A stretch of 49,798 nucleotides of DNA from Caldisericia bacterium. GTDB taxonomy: Bacteria > Caldisericota > Caldisericia > UBA6126. Position numbers and translations under genes: made by a program. Shown in pieces: positions 42,922-49,798 of the stretch; the stretch's first letter is position 1, and every line of letters begins with the position of its first letter. The DNA lies in contig JAQVSG010000007.1 in the NCBI GenBank assembly GCA_028700655.1, forward strand, positions 1 through 49,798. The letters run 5' to 3'. Under the pieces are notes generated by a model. That model made no database searches. It was not told where the DNA came from and saw only the letters and a list, made by a program, of their open reading frames with translations.

Positions 42922-45492
42922 TTATTTTTTTGGATACTCTAAAGTAATTTCTCGTTCTTCAGCATTCCAGTTAATTTCGATGTCTAAGTTTTCAGCAACA
43001 AATCGAAGAGGTATCATTGTTCTTTCATTCTCGATAAAAGGGGCAATGTTTTGATTATCGGGATCAATTTGCACATTTTTTCCATTTCTTTTAGCGATAG
43101 GATTTTTTAACTGAAGCTCAATTTTATTTTCTTTAAACAGTAAAACAATAGAACGTGTAGAAGAGTCCCATTCAACAGAACCTTCAAAAGATTCAACAAC
43201 ACTACGTATAGGTAAAAACGTTCTATTCTCTACAATAATGGGAGTTGTCGTTCTGCCAGGGTCTACTTCGACAATCTTTCCATTCACGGTCATCAAGGGT
43301 TCGTTAATCTTCAAAACAATCTGCCCAATAATGGTAAACGAATAGGGTTTTGACCATTGTGTATCCCCGGCAAAAGACTCAGCACGTACAGTCCAAAAAT
43401 AGGTTTCATATCTGGTCAATACATCTGCTGGAATGATGAATTGATCCCCCGAAATATGATCCTTTTGAAAAACAATTTCTTGGTTTGAATTCGTAATTTT
43501 TAAAGAAAATGTGTACGGTATGGTAACATCGGTTGTTTCTGTCCAAAGAAGGGTAGGTCTGAGAGTTATGATTCTCTCATTATTCTTAGGACTCATTGGT
43601 ATGGGAACATTGGGAATATGTATATTGCGATAAAGCCCTTTTTGATCGGTTCCTGCAAAATAGGATTCGGTAGCTGGGTTCTTTAGAATGCTACGTACAC
43701 GCAATCCCTCGATCCCATCCCCGAAGAGTTCCCAATTCTCATCCATGTCTTTTTTTCTGTAAATACCAGTTTCAGTGCCAACAAGGATCTCTTCCTGATC
43801 TACGCCGTTCATTTCGATACAGTAAACAACGAGTGACCCGAGTCCTTCATTACATGATTTCCATGAATTCCCATTGTCTTTTGAACAAAAAACACCGCTT
43901 CCAATAGTAGTGCAAAATAAAACATTGGGATCAAGTGGGTGGTACATGACAGAAGTAATATGTTTATTGTCGATGCCTTTCCCAGAAAAGAACCATTCTT
44001 CACCGCCATTTTTTGAGGAATACAATCCGGTTTCGTCAGTAGCAATGAAAACTTCATTTTCATTGCGGGGATTTATTTCTATATCGATGACATTGCCTAT
44101 AGGATTATCAAAAGATCCAATGGGCAATTGCTTCCAATACTTTCCAGAGTTTTCGGTTTTATAAATTCCATTGTTGGCGCCAAGGTATATTGTGGTTGTT
44201 TTAGAAGGAAGTGAATAAAGTGAATATGCATATTTTGTAAATACATTAGGGGTTTCCATGGATGCCCAAGAGAGTCCCGCATCAACACTTTTAAACAAGC
44301 CTCCATTGAAGGTTCCTATAATGTACTCAGTGTCGCTGGTTCTTGTGATACACATTATATATGGATTCTTTAAACCATCGTTTGAAGGCTTCCAGGATTT
44401 TCCATTGTCGAAAGAACGATGTACACCTCCGCCCCAAGTCCCAAAAAGAATAGTCTCTCCTTTTAGGTCTTGTTCTAAACAACGTATGTGTAGGTTGGTA
44501 ATCTGATCATTGTGCGATGTCCATTTCATTGTGGCTTCGGGTAACATATGGATACCACTACCGTTAGTACCTACAATCCAGGTGTCATTTTGTTCGTCGA
44601 AAATACCGGTTGTAATATTGGTATTTAGAAGCTTATTTCCTGCTGCGTTCCATTGAGATAGGTTTTCGTTGTAGGTATAAAGTCCTTCGTAGGTTCCACA
44701 AAAAATACTTCCATTGTTGATTTGCTCTACAAAGGAAATATACAAATTTTGTAAACCTTTGCTTTCACTGTTCCACGTATGCCCACCGTCCTTTGAAATG
44801 TAAATTCCTTTTTCTGGGGTACCGGCATAGAGAATTTTGTCATTGTATTGGTCTACACAAAGACTAATAATCCGCCCGTATATTTTTTCATTCAGTATCT
44901 CTTTCCATTCAACACCATAGTCGTTGGAAAAAAAGATTCGACCGTTTCCAGCGGAAACGTAAATAAGACTCTGATTGGAAGGACTTACAGCAACCGTATA
45001 AACAGGAATTTTTAGGGTGGCATCTTGAATCCAATGTAAGCCTTGGTCATAAGATTTATACAATCCTTGATCAGAACAAACAAACAACACATCATTATCT
45101 CTGGAGGAGGAGACAACCATTTTCGTGGCCCTAATTTTCTTATCGGATAAGGTTTTTGATACTTTGTTCCAAGCATTAGAAGGGTCTTGCATTAATAAGA
45201 AGTTATCGGTACCACAGAATAGTGTGTTATTCCATTCATATACAAAATAAACATAGTCGGGGATATTATTATCTTCAATAGGGTCCCAATGATCGGATCC
45301 TAAGGAATAGATACCATCGCCCATGGTTGAACAGTATAAATTGTACTGAGTCCCTTGACATATGGAACTAATAACCCCGCCATAAACAGGAAGTTTGATC
45401 CATTTATAATTTTTCTCGAGACCGTTTACGTGATTAACAGATAGGGTACACAATATCATGAATAGGGTGAAGATAGATGTAAGTTTTTTCAT
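42922..45492 (-). CDS. Secreted BNR-repeat propeller with Fn3-like and copper-amine-oxidase-N domains
   Basis: About 856 residues. A signal peptide (1-~24) is followed by nine or so BNR/Asp-box blades (SNDYGVEW, SKDGGHTW, SFDNGKSW, SVDAGLSW, SKNGGEEW, SKDNGNSW and others) to about residue 610. An Fn3-like sandwich (IPMSPKNNERIITLRPTLLW ... YFWTVRAES) follows, then two copper-amine-oxidase N-type repeats (NRTFLPIRSVVESFEGSVEW; ERTMIPLRFVAENLDIEINW) at the C-terminus. It is likely a wall-attached binding protein or glycosidase-like scaffold. ATG 45492 is preceded by AAGGAG at 5 nt. The sigma factor follows 5 nt after the stop. Confidence 0.88.
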   Translation of the reverse strand: MKKLTSIFTLFMILCTLSVNHVNGLEKNYKWIKLPVYGGVISSICQGTQYNLYCSTMGDGIYSLGSDHWDPIEDNNIPDYVYFVYEWNNTLFCGTDNFLLMQDPSNAWNKVSKTLSDKKIRATKMVVSSSRDNDVLFVCSDQGLYKSYDQGLHWIQDATLKIPVYTVAVSPSNQSLIYVSAGNGRIFFSNDYGVEWKEILNEKIYGRIISLCVDQYNDKILYAGTPEKGIYISKDGGHTWNSESKGLQNLYISFVEQINNGSIFCGTYEGLYTYNENLSQWNAAGNKLLNTNITTGIFDEQNDTWIVGTNGSGIHMLPEATMKWTSHNDQITNLHIRCLEQDLKGETILFGTWGGGVHRSFDNGKSWKPSNDGLKNPYIMCITRTSDTEYIIGTFNGGLFKSVDAGLSWASMETPNVFTKYAYSLYSLPSKTTTIYLGANNGIYKTENSGKYWKQLPIGSFDNPIGNVIDIEINPRNENEVFIATDETGLYSSKNGGEEWFFSGKGIDNKHITSVMYHPLDPNVLFCTTIGSGVFCSKDNGNSWKSCNEGLGSLVVYCIEMNGVDQEEILVGTETGIYRKKDMDENWELFGDGIEGLRVRSILKNPATESYFAGTDQKGLYRNIHIPNVPIPMSPKNNERIITLRPTLLWTETTDVTIPYTFSLKITNSNQEIVFQKDHISGDQFIIPADVLTRYETYFWTVRAESFAGDTQWSKPYSFTIIGQIVLKINEPLMTVNGKIVEVDPGRTTTPIIVENRTFLPIRSVVESFEGSVEWDSSTRSIVLLFKENKIELQLKNPIAKRNGKNVQIDPDNQNIAPFIENERTMIPLRFVAENLDIEINWNAEEREITLEYPKK

Positions 45493-45513
45493 TCGAACTC
45501 CTTTATACAAATT

Positions 45514-45533
45514 TTACAATATGGATATTGTAA
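45514..45533. repeat. Operator-like inverted repeat upstream of the BNR gene
   Basis: TTACAATAT (45514-45522), GG, ATATTGTAA (45525-45533): perfect 9-bp arms with a 2-nt centre, 21 nt before the BNR gene start. Similar TTACAA/TTGTAA arms occur upstream of gcvH. Confidence 0.55.
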
Positions 45534-45627
45534 CAATCTATAGATACAATCAACAAATACCTATTATTACAGACATTGTTTAACGGTTGGAGAAGAAAAG
45601 CAACGTTTCTAATAACGTACTTCTATT

Positions 45628-47115
45628 CTACCGCCTTTTGTAAGCAATGTCCAAATCTTTGGCTGCTTTTGTATCATTTGTTCTTCGTATTGGAGTATTC
45701 GTGGGAGCACTTTTTAAAAGCGCAGGGTTTTCTTTAGATTCCCTCACAATGGTTTTCATGGCGGTTATGAACCGATCCATCTCTTCTTTTGTTTCAGTCT
45801 CTGTGGGTTCAATCATCAATGCTTCTGGAATGATAAGAGGAAAATAATTCGTAGGAGGATGAAATCCATAATCCATTAATCTCTTAGAAATATCAAGGGC
45901 TGTAATGCCGTTTTCGAGTTTTGAAGCAGACAATACACATTCATGCATACAAGGGAGTGCAATGGGAGAATACAAAAAGTCTTTGAGCATAGCCTTGATG
46001 TAATTGGCATTCAGTACAGCATTTTCTCCAACTTCATGAATGTGTTCTTCACCAAGGGTAAGTATGTAGGCATATGCTTTCACTAGAACGGAAAAACTTG
46101 AATCTGTTAAACGAATGCGACCGATGGATTTATCCATACGATTCATTCTGTACAGTTTCTCTTCAATATCCATATCGGGTAGTTCAATAGAATCATCCTC
46201 AATGCCAATTATTGGTTCAGGTAAATACGAAATCAAATGTTCTTTTACGCCGACGGGTCCGGCTCCAGGTCCCCCTCCCCCATGGGGAGTTGAAAAAGTC
46301 TTATGGATGTTAAGGTGCACTATATCGAAACCCATATCTCCAGGTCTAGCGATGCCAAGTATAGCATTGAGATTGGCTCCATCATAATATAACAAACTTC
46401 CATTCTCATGAAGAAGAGCGGCAATTTCTTTAATATTTGATTCAAACATACCTGTTGTATTGGGGTTTGTTAACATGATACCGGCAACTTTATCGGATAA
46501 TTTTTCACGCAACGAATCCAAATCTACTTCTCCAGTAGCTGTGGACTTAATTTCCTCTACATCAAAACCGGCTGCAACGGCAGAAGCGGGATTGGTTCCA
46601 TGCGCCGATTCTGGAATCAAAATAATAGTCCTAGTATCGGCTTCACCTTTATCTTCAAAATATTTCCGAATCAGCAAAATACCGGTAAATTCACCGTGAG
46701 CTCCTGCTGCTGGTGATAAAGTAAAAGCATCCATACCTGTAATTTCGCAAAGCATATCTTCCAAATCAAACAAAAGAAAAAGATTGCCAGAAACAGTATT
46801 GTCAGCTTGCAACGGATGGGTCTTTTGGAAACCATCATATTGCGCAACATGTTCATTCATTTTTGGGTTGTACTTCATGGTACAACTCCCTAAAGGGTAC
46901 ATTCCGTCTTCCACTCCATAGTTCAATTTTGATAGATTAAAAAAGTGCCTGGCTACTTCTACTTCTGATACATTGGGTAAAAACAACTCTTTTCGGACCC
47001 AATCATTGGGAAGTGATTCGTTCACATAATCCTGTGTTATTTCTGTATAAGGTAACTTGTATCCGGTTTTTTCTTCGTGTGACAACGCATACAATAGTTC
47101 GATATTTTTTTTCAT
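45628..47115 (-). CDS. gcvPB: Glycine dehydrogenase (decarboxylating) subunit 2
   Basis: 495 residues, the C-terminal half-chain of the split P protein. It contains GMYPLGSCTMKYNPKMNE, FTLSPAAGAHGEFTG, IPESAHGTNPASA, and the PLP lysine in LNIHKTFSTPHGGGGPGAG. With GcvPA it decarboxylates glycine and passes the aminomethyl group to GcvH. Its ATG overlaps the gcvPA stop (TAATG). The downstream 135 bp to the BNR gene hold no clear terminator but contain an inverted repeat. Confidence 0.97.
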   Translation of the reverse strand: MKKNIELLYALSHEEKTGYKLPYTEITQDYVNESLPNDWVRKELFLPNVSEVEVARHFFNLSKLNYGVEDGMYPLGSCTMKYNPKMNEHVAQYDGFQKTHPLQADNTVSGNLFLLFDLEDMLCEITGMDAFTLSPAAGAHGEFTGILLIRKYFEDKGEADTRTIILIPESAHGTNPASAVAAGFDVEEIKSTATGEVDLDSLREKLSDKVAGIMLTNPNTTGMFESNIKEIAALLHENGSLLYYDGANLNAILGIARPGDMGFDIVHLNIHKTFSTPHGGGGPGAGPVGVKEHLISYLPEPIIGIEDDSIELPDMDIEEKLYRMNRMDKSIGRIRLTDSSFSVLVKAYAYILTLGEEHIHEVGENAVLNANYIKAMLKDFLYSPIALPCMHECVLSASKLENGITALDISKRLMDYGFHPPTNYFPLIIPEALMIEPTETETKEEMDRFITAMKTIVRESKENPALLKSAPTNTPIRRTNDTKAAKDLDIAYKRR

Positions 47116-48464
47116 TACTTTAATACCTCTTTCAATGCATCTCTTAAAAGATCAATTTCTGCTTTTGAATTCATTTCAGTGAAAGAAAGAATCACAGAAT
47201 TTTTGAGATAAGAAAAATAATCGGCAAAGTTGTTTTTGGAAATAAGCATGTCTCGTTGTAGTAGTTCATCTCGTACATAATCAAGAGGTTTGTTGAATTG
47301 TACAAGAAATTCATTGAAAAAAGGTTTTTTATAAGGAATCGTAATCCCTTCTACATCATTTAGTTCTTGAAAAGCATAGTGAGCGTGATTAAAGTTGCGT
47401 TTAGCTAGATCTCGAAGACCTTTTTGGCCTACGGTGGACAAAAAGACAGTCGCTTGGAGTGCGCATAGGGCATTATTGGTACAAATATTAGAAGTTGCCT
47501 TGTTTCGGCGAATATCTTGTTCTCTTGCACGGAGCGTCATAACATAGCAGGGTTGGTTGTCTACGTCAACAGTTTTTCCTATAATGCGACCCGGCATTTT
47601 ACGAATATATTTCTCAGCTACACACATATACCCAAGACCAGGACCCCCAAATTGTGGATACATTCCGAATGATTGAGCCTCTCCGCAAACAACATCAAAA
47701 TCGTATTCACCAGGAGGTTGCAGTAAACCCAAGGAAAACGATTCTAGAACGACGGCAATAGAAGCAATTTTTCGCTCTTTCAAAATAGAGGATATCTCTG
47801 CAAGGTCCTCTATAATTCCAAACGTATTAGGAGACTGTACAATACAGCATCCTATATCGTCAGATACTAACTTTTGTAGCGCTTCATGATTGATACTACC
47901 ATCGTCTGAGGGAACTTCTACTAGGTTAATATTACGAGGTAAAGCATATGTATAGAGCACTTTCTTCAAATAAGGATGGAGTAAAGAACTAACTAAAGCA
48001 GTCTTCTTTCTATTGGCAGCCAAAACCATGATCATAGCTTCGGCGGCGGCAGAAGCTCCATCATACATGGAGGCGTTGGATGCATCCATTTTCGTAAGAT
48101 GTACCATGTAGGACTGGAATTCATATATTGCTTCAAGGGTTCCTTGGCTAAGTTCAGGTTGATAAGGTGTATAAGCAGTATAAAAGGAGGGCATTGAAGT
48201 GACAGATTGTACAATAGAGGGAACATAATGATACCAAGCAATTTCGCCAATAAAACAAGAAGCATCGTCGAAAGAAACATTTTGTTTCGATAACTCGGAC
48301 AAAAACTGAGTTACATCTTGCTCTGACATAGCTTCGCCGATGCCAGGGGGTTCTTGCAATAGATACTCGCTTGGGATGGATCGGAAGAGCTCCTCTACAT
48401 TTTCTATTCCAATAGAATCCATCATATTTTTTTTATCGCTCGATGTAGTTGGTATAAATCTCAT
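47115..48464 (-). CDS. gcvPA: Glycine dehydrogenase (decarboxylating) subunit 1
   Basis: 449 residues, the N-terminal half-chain of the split P protein: RFIPTTSSDKKNMMDSIG at the start, GAWYH-like GEIAWYHYVPS, YTPYQPELSQGTLEAIYEFQ, MDASNASMYDGASAAAEA, and GGPGLGYMC. It forms a heterotetramer with GcvPB. GAGGT lies upstream of the ATG; the gene begins 42 nt after gcvH and overlaps gcvPB by the TAATG junction. Confidence 0.96.
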   Translation of the reverse strand: MRFIPTTSSDKKNMMDSIGIENVEELFRSIPSEYLLQEPPGIGEAMSEQDVTQFLSELSKQNVSFDDASCFIGEIAWYHYVPSIVQSVTSMPSFYTAYTPYQPELSQGTLEAIYEFQSYMVHLTKMDASNASMYDGASAAAEAMIMVLAANRKKTALVSSLLHPYLKKVLYTYALPRNINLVEVPSDDGSINHEALQKLVSDDIGCCIVQSPNTFGIIEDLAEISSILKERKIASIAVVLESFSLGLLQPPGEYDFDVVCGEAQSFGMYPQFGGPGLGYMCVAEKYIRKMPGRIIGKTVDVDNQPCYVMTLRAREQDIRRNKATSNICTNNALCALQATVFLSTVGQKGLRDLAKRNFNHAHYAFQELNDVEGITIPYKKPFFNEFLVQFNKPLDYVRDELLQRDMLISKNNFADYFSYLKNSVILSFTEMNSKAEIDLLRDALKEVLK

Positions 48465-48506
48465 GGTTACCTCGATATCTTGTAGCTTAGTAAAGTATAC
48501 AAAAAA

Positions 48507-48890
48507 TTAGTCTTCTTTAGCAGCCTTATATTCTTCAGCCGTCATTAATTCTTTAATTTCTTCTTCAGAGGATAACTCAATCTTACAAATCCAGCCCCCA
48601 TCATAAGGTTCTTTGTTAATAATGGAAGACTCTTCTTCTACTTCGCTGTTGAAAGAAATAATTTTTCCAGAAACAGGAGAATAAATATCTGAAGCAGATT
48701 TAACAGATTCAACGGTTGTTAGAACATCTTCTTTTTTAACATCTTGATCTTCGTCACATGGCTCTACATAAACGATATCACCAAGATGTTCTTGGGCATA
48801 ATCGGTCAATCCGATAGTTGCAATGCCGTCATCAACTTTCACCCATTCATCGGTGTGAGTGTAAAACAAATCTTCACGAATCTTACTCAT
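48507..48890 (-). CDS. gcvH: Glycine cleavage system H protein
   Basis: 127 residues, standard size. The lipoylation motif TVESVKSASDIYSP places the lipoyl lysine at Lys64. It carries the aminomethyl group between the P and T proteins. GGAGG lies about 6 nt before the ATG and TATAAT at 48917-48922 gives the likely promoter. It begins the gcvH-gcvPA-gcvPB operon. The T protein gene, usually adjacent in other genomes, is not present in this window. Confidence 0.96.
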   Translation of the reverse strand: MSKIREDLFYTHTDEWVKVDDGIATIGLTDYAQEHLGDIVYVEPCDEDQDVKKEDVLTTVESVKSASDIYSPVSGKIISFNSEVEEESSIINKEPYDGGWICKIELSSEEEIKELMTAEEYKAAKED

Positions 48891-48916
48891 AACGTTCCTC
48901 CGTTTGTTTTGGTTGC

Positions 48917-48922
48917 ATTATA
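48917..48922 (-). promoter_or_regulatory. -10 element TATAAT of the gcv operon
   Basis: A perfect TATAAT on the minus strand, 26 nt before the gcvH ATG; the -35 region is a poor TTGTTT at an over-long 19-bp spacing. The inverted repeat at 48943-48979 overlaps that -35 region, where a regulator could bind. Confidence 0.5.
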
Positions 48923-48942
48923 CATCATGAAAATCAAAAAAA

Positions 48943-48979
48943 AACAATACAATCTTACAATCTTTGTAAGAATATTGTT
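48943..48979. repeat. Nested inverted repeat between gcvH and the C25 peptidase gene
   Basis: Inner arms CTTACAA (48954-48960) and TTGTAAG (48964-48970) have a 3-nt centre; outer arms AACAATA (48943-48949) and TATTGTT (48973-48979) are also perfect. No T-tract follows on either strand, so an operator is more likely than a terminator. It lies in the 224-bp divergent intergenic region. Confidence 0.55.
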
Positions 48980-49067
48980 CTATCATGGTATTTTTCCAAT
49001 ATTATTCAAGAATTATTTTTCATTTTTTTGGGAACAGACATATATTTTCGATATTGAAAAGGTTTCC

Positions 49068-49073
49068 TATAAT
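49068..49073 (+). promoter_or_regulatory. -10 element TATAAT of the C25 peptidase gene
   Basis: TATAAT 41 nt before the ATG at 49115, leaving a normal leader with GGAG at 49105-49108. No convincing -35. Confidence 0.4.
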
Positions 49074-49114
49074 AACAAAAAGGTATTTGTTCATTTTAGA
49101 GAATGGAGAACTCA

Positions 49115-49798
49115 ATGCTACATACAAAAAAATACCGCTGGATGTACTCTTTTGTTATCGTATTTTTGATGGCTTCAACAGGATACAAACCGGCACAAGG
49201 TTTCGAATATCCCTCACAATATATCGTGGGTACCGAAGAAAGAAGAACCCAATCTTATACTATTTCTTTTCATGAGGAAGATTTTCAATACCATTTTAAC
49301 AAGGGAATGGTGGAGCTGGATGTAAAAGATTTTTCGCCCTTATTGATTCCAGGTCAACCAACCCTTTTATACAAATCTATTACACAATCCATTTCATACA
49401 ATATAGATGTGTACATTGAAAAAATAAGCTGGAGCCCTTTGAAAATGGACAATGGGTCCTATATACCTGCTCATATTTTAAAGAGCTCACCAGATATGTA
49501 TGCAACAGATGGCACTACAAGAGAAAAACATGGCAAATTGCCGGGCCATGTAGTTGATTATATAATTACTGGAACGCCCCAGAACCCCTTGTGTACAATT
49601 TTGATATATCCGATTCAAATTCGATCTGGCTTTGTTTTTTTCGTTCAAGAGTGTACATTTTTGATCGTTCCCAATTTGGAAGATCCCATAACCCTTGGCA
49701 AAACAGGTAAGGAAGAAGAAATAATCATTTACCCAGATGCATGGACATCTTCGGTAAAAAAGTTGCAACATTTGCATCAGACATGGGGTATTGATAGT
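49115..49798 (+). CDS. Gingipain-like (family C25) secreted protease, N-terminal part only
   Basis: 228 residues are visible and the frame is open at the right edge. A signal peptide (~1-29, ending ASTGYKPAQG) is followed by a propeptide-like beta domain. The segment GHVVDYIITGTPQNPLCTILIYPIQI resembles the end of a C25 propeptide, and EEIIIYPDAWTSSVKKLQHLHQTWGI matches the usual beginning of the C25 catalytic domain (xIITPxxFxxALxPLxxHxxxxGI). The catalytic His and Cys would lie beyond the edge, so the assignment rests on the prodomain and this first strand. GGAGAA is 6 nt before the ATG. Confidence 0.6.
   Translation, partial: MLHTKKYRWMYSFVIVFLMASTGYKPAQGFEYPSQYIVGTEERRTQSYTISFHEEDFQYHFNKGMVELDVKDFSPLLIPGQPTLLYKSITQSISYNIDVYIEKISWSPLKMDNGSYIPAHILKSSPDMYATDGTTREKHGKLPGHVVDYIITGTPQNPLCTILIYPIQIRSGFVFFVQECTFLIVPNLEDPITLGKTGKEEEIIIYPDAWTSSVKKLQHLHQTWGIDS

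Noticed and set aside
48891-49114. Possible glycine riboswitch before gcvH
   Set aside because: The 224 bp lack the conserved paired aptamer features; only an inverted repeat and promoter elements are visible.
1-49798. CRISPR arrays, insertion sequences, prophage genes, rRNA
   Set aside because: No regularly spaced repeats, transposase or phage motifs, or rRNA segments were recognised on either strand.

Overview
The window is AT-rich, gene-dense bacterial DNA with short intergenic gaps, many start-stop overlaps and strong GGAGG-type ribosome binding sites in front of many genes. Split glycine decarboxylase subunits, an iron-sulfur serine dehydratase in two subunits, the MEP-pathway gene ispG, a SigB/SigF-like sigma factor and several copper-amine-oxidase-N-type wall/surface domains point to a low-GC Bacillota-like or deep-branching anaerobe. 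The lineage cannot be fixed from this sequence. No insertion sequence, prophage, CRISPR array or rRNA was seen. There is one tRNA (Leu, anticodon CAA).

Layout. 1-2.6 kb: two secreted proteins on the minus strand, one running off the left edge and one an SBBP beta-propeller. 2.7-5.5 kb: dNTP triphosphohydrolase-like protein, a lipoprotein and a PD-(D/E)XK nuclease. 5.4-9.0 kb: a tightly overlapping five-gene minus-strand operon holding both serine dehydratase subunits between membrane or secreted proteins. 9-12.8 kb: MscS channel, ispG, a small membrane exporter and an exported bactofilin-like protein. 12.8-17.1 kb: tRNA-Leu, esterase, P5C dehydrogenase, EamA permease and an ECF S-like protein. 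17.1-22.6 kb: YhaO/YhaN-type nuclease and ATPase plus threonine aldolase. 22.6-28.6 kb: envelope operon of lipoproteins, a CPBP protease and a TauE/SafE permease. 28.6-30.4 kb: phosphoesterase, half-size TauE, then a 540-bp gene-free region rich in DnaA-box-like sites. 30.4-35.2 kb: FetAB-like transporter, ALDH7 and a degenerate sensor kinase. 35.2-38.6 kb: DUF212, membrane protein, DUF169, TldD/PmbA-like protein and a mini-AlbA protein. 38.7-42.1 kb: amidohydrolase and mnmG. 42.1-45.5 kb: sigma factor and BNR surface protein. 45.6-48.9 kb: gcvPB, gcvPA, gcvH. The right edge holds the start of a gingipain-like C25 protease.

Physiology. Threonine aldolase, the glycine cleavage P and H proteins, serine dehydratase, P5C dehydrogenase and an ALDH7-type semialdehyde dehydrogenase, together with a secreted C25 protease, suggest an organism that lives on peptides and amino acids (inference).

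Most notable signals. (1) An exact ParB-binding parS core lies at the centre of a 52-bp perfect palindrome between mnmG and the sigma-factor gene. (2) A DnaA-box-like cluster sits 12 kb away; the two together suggest the chromosome origin region. (3) At least six genes have a -10 hexamer exactly 6 nt before the ATG, which predicts leaderless mRNAs. (4) A TldD/PmbA-like protein without the HExxxH metal motif is in an operon with DUF169 and an unknown membrane protein.
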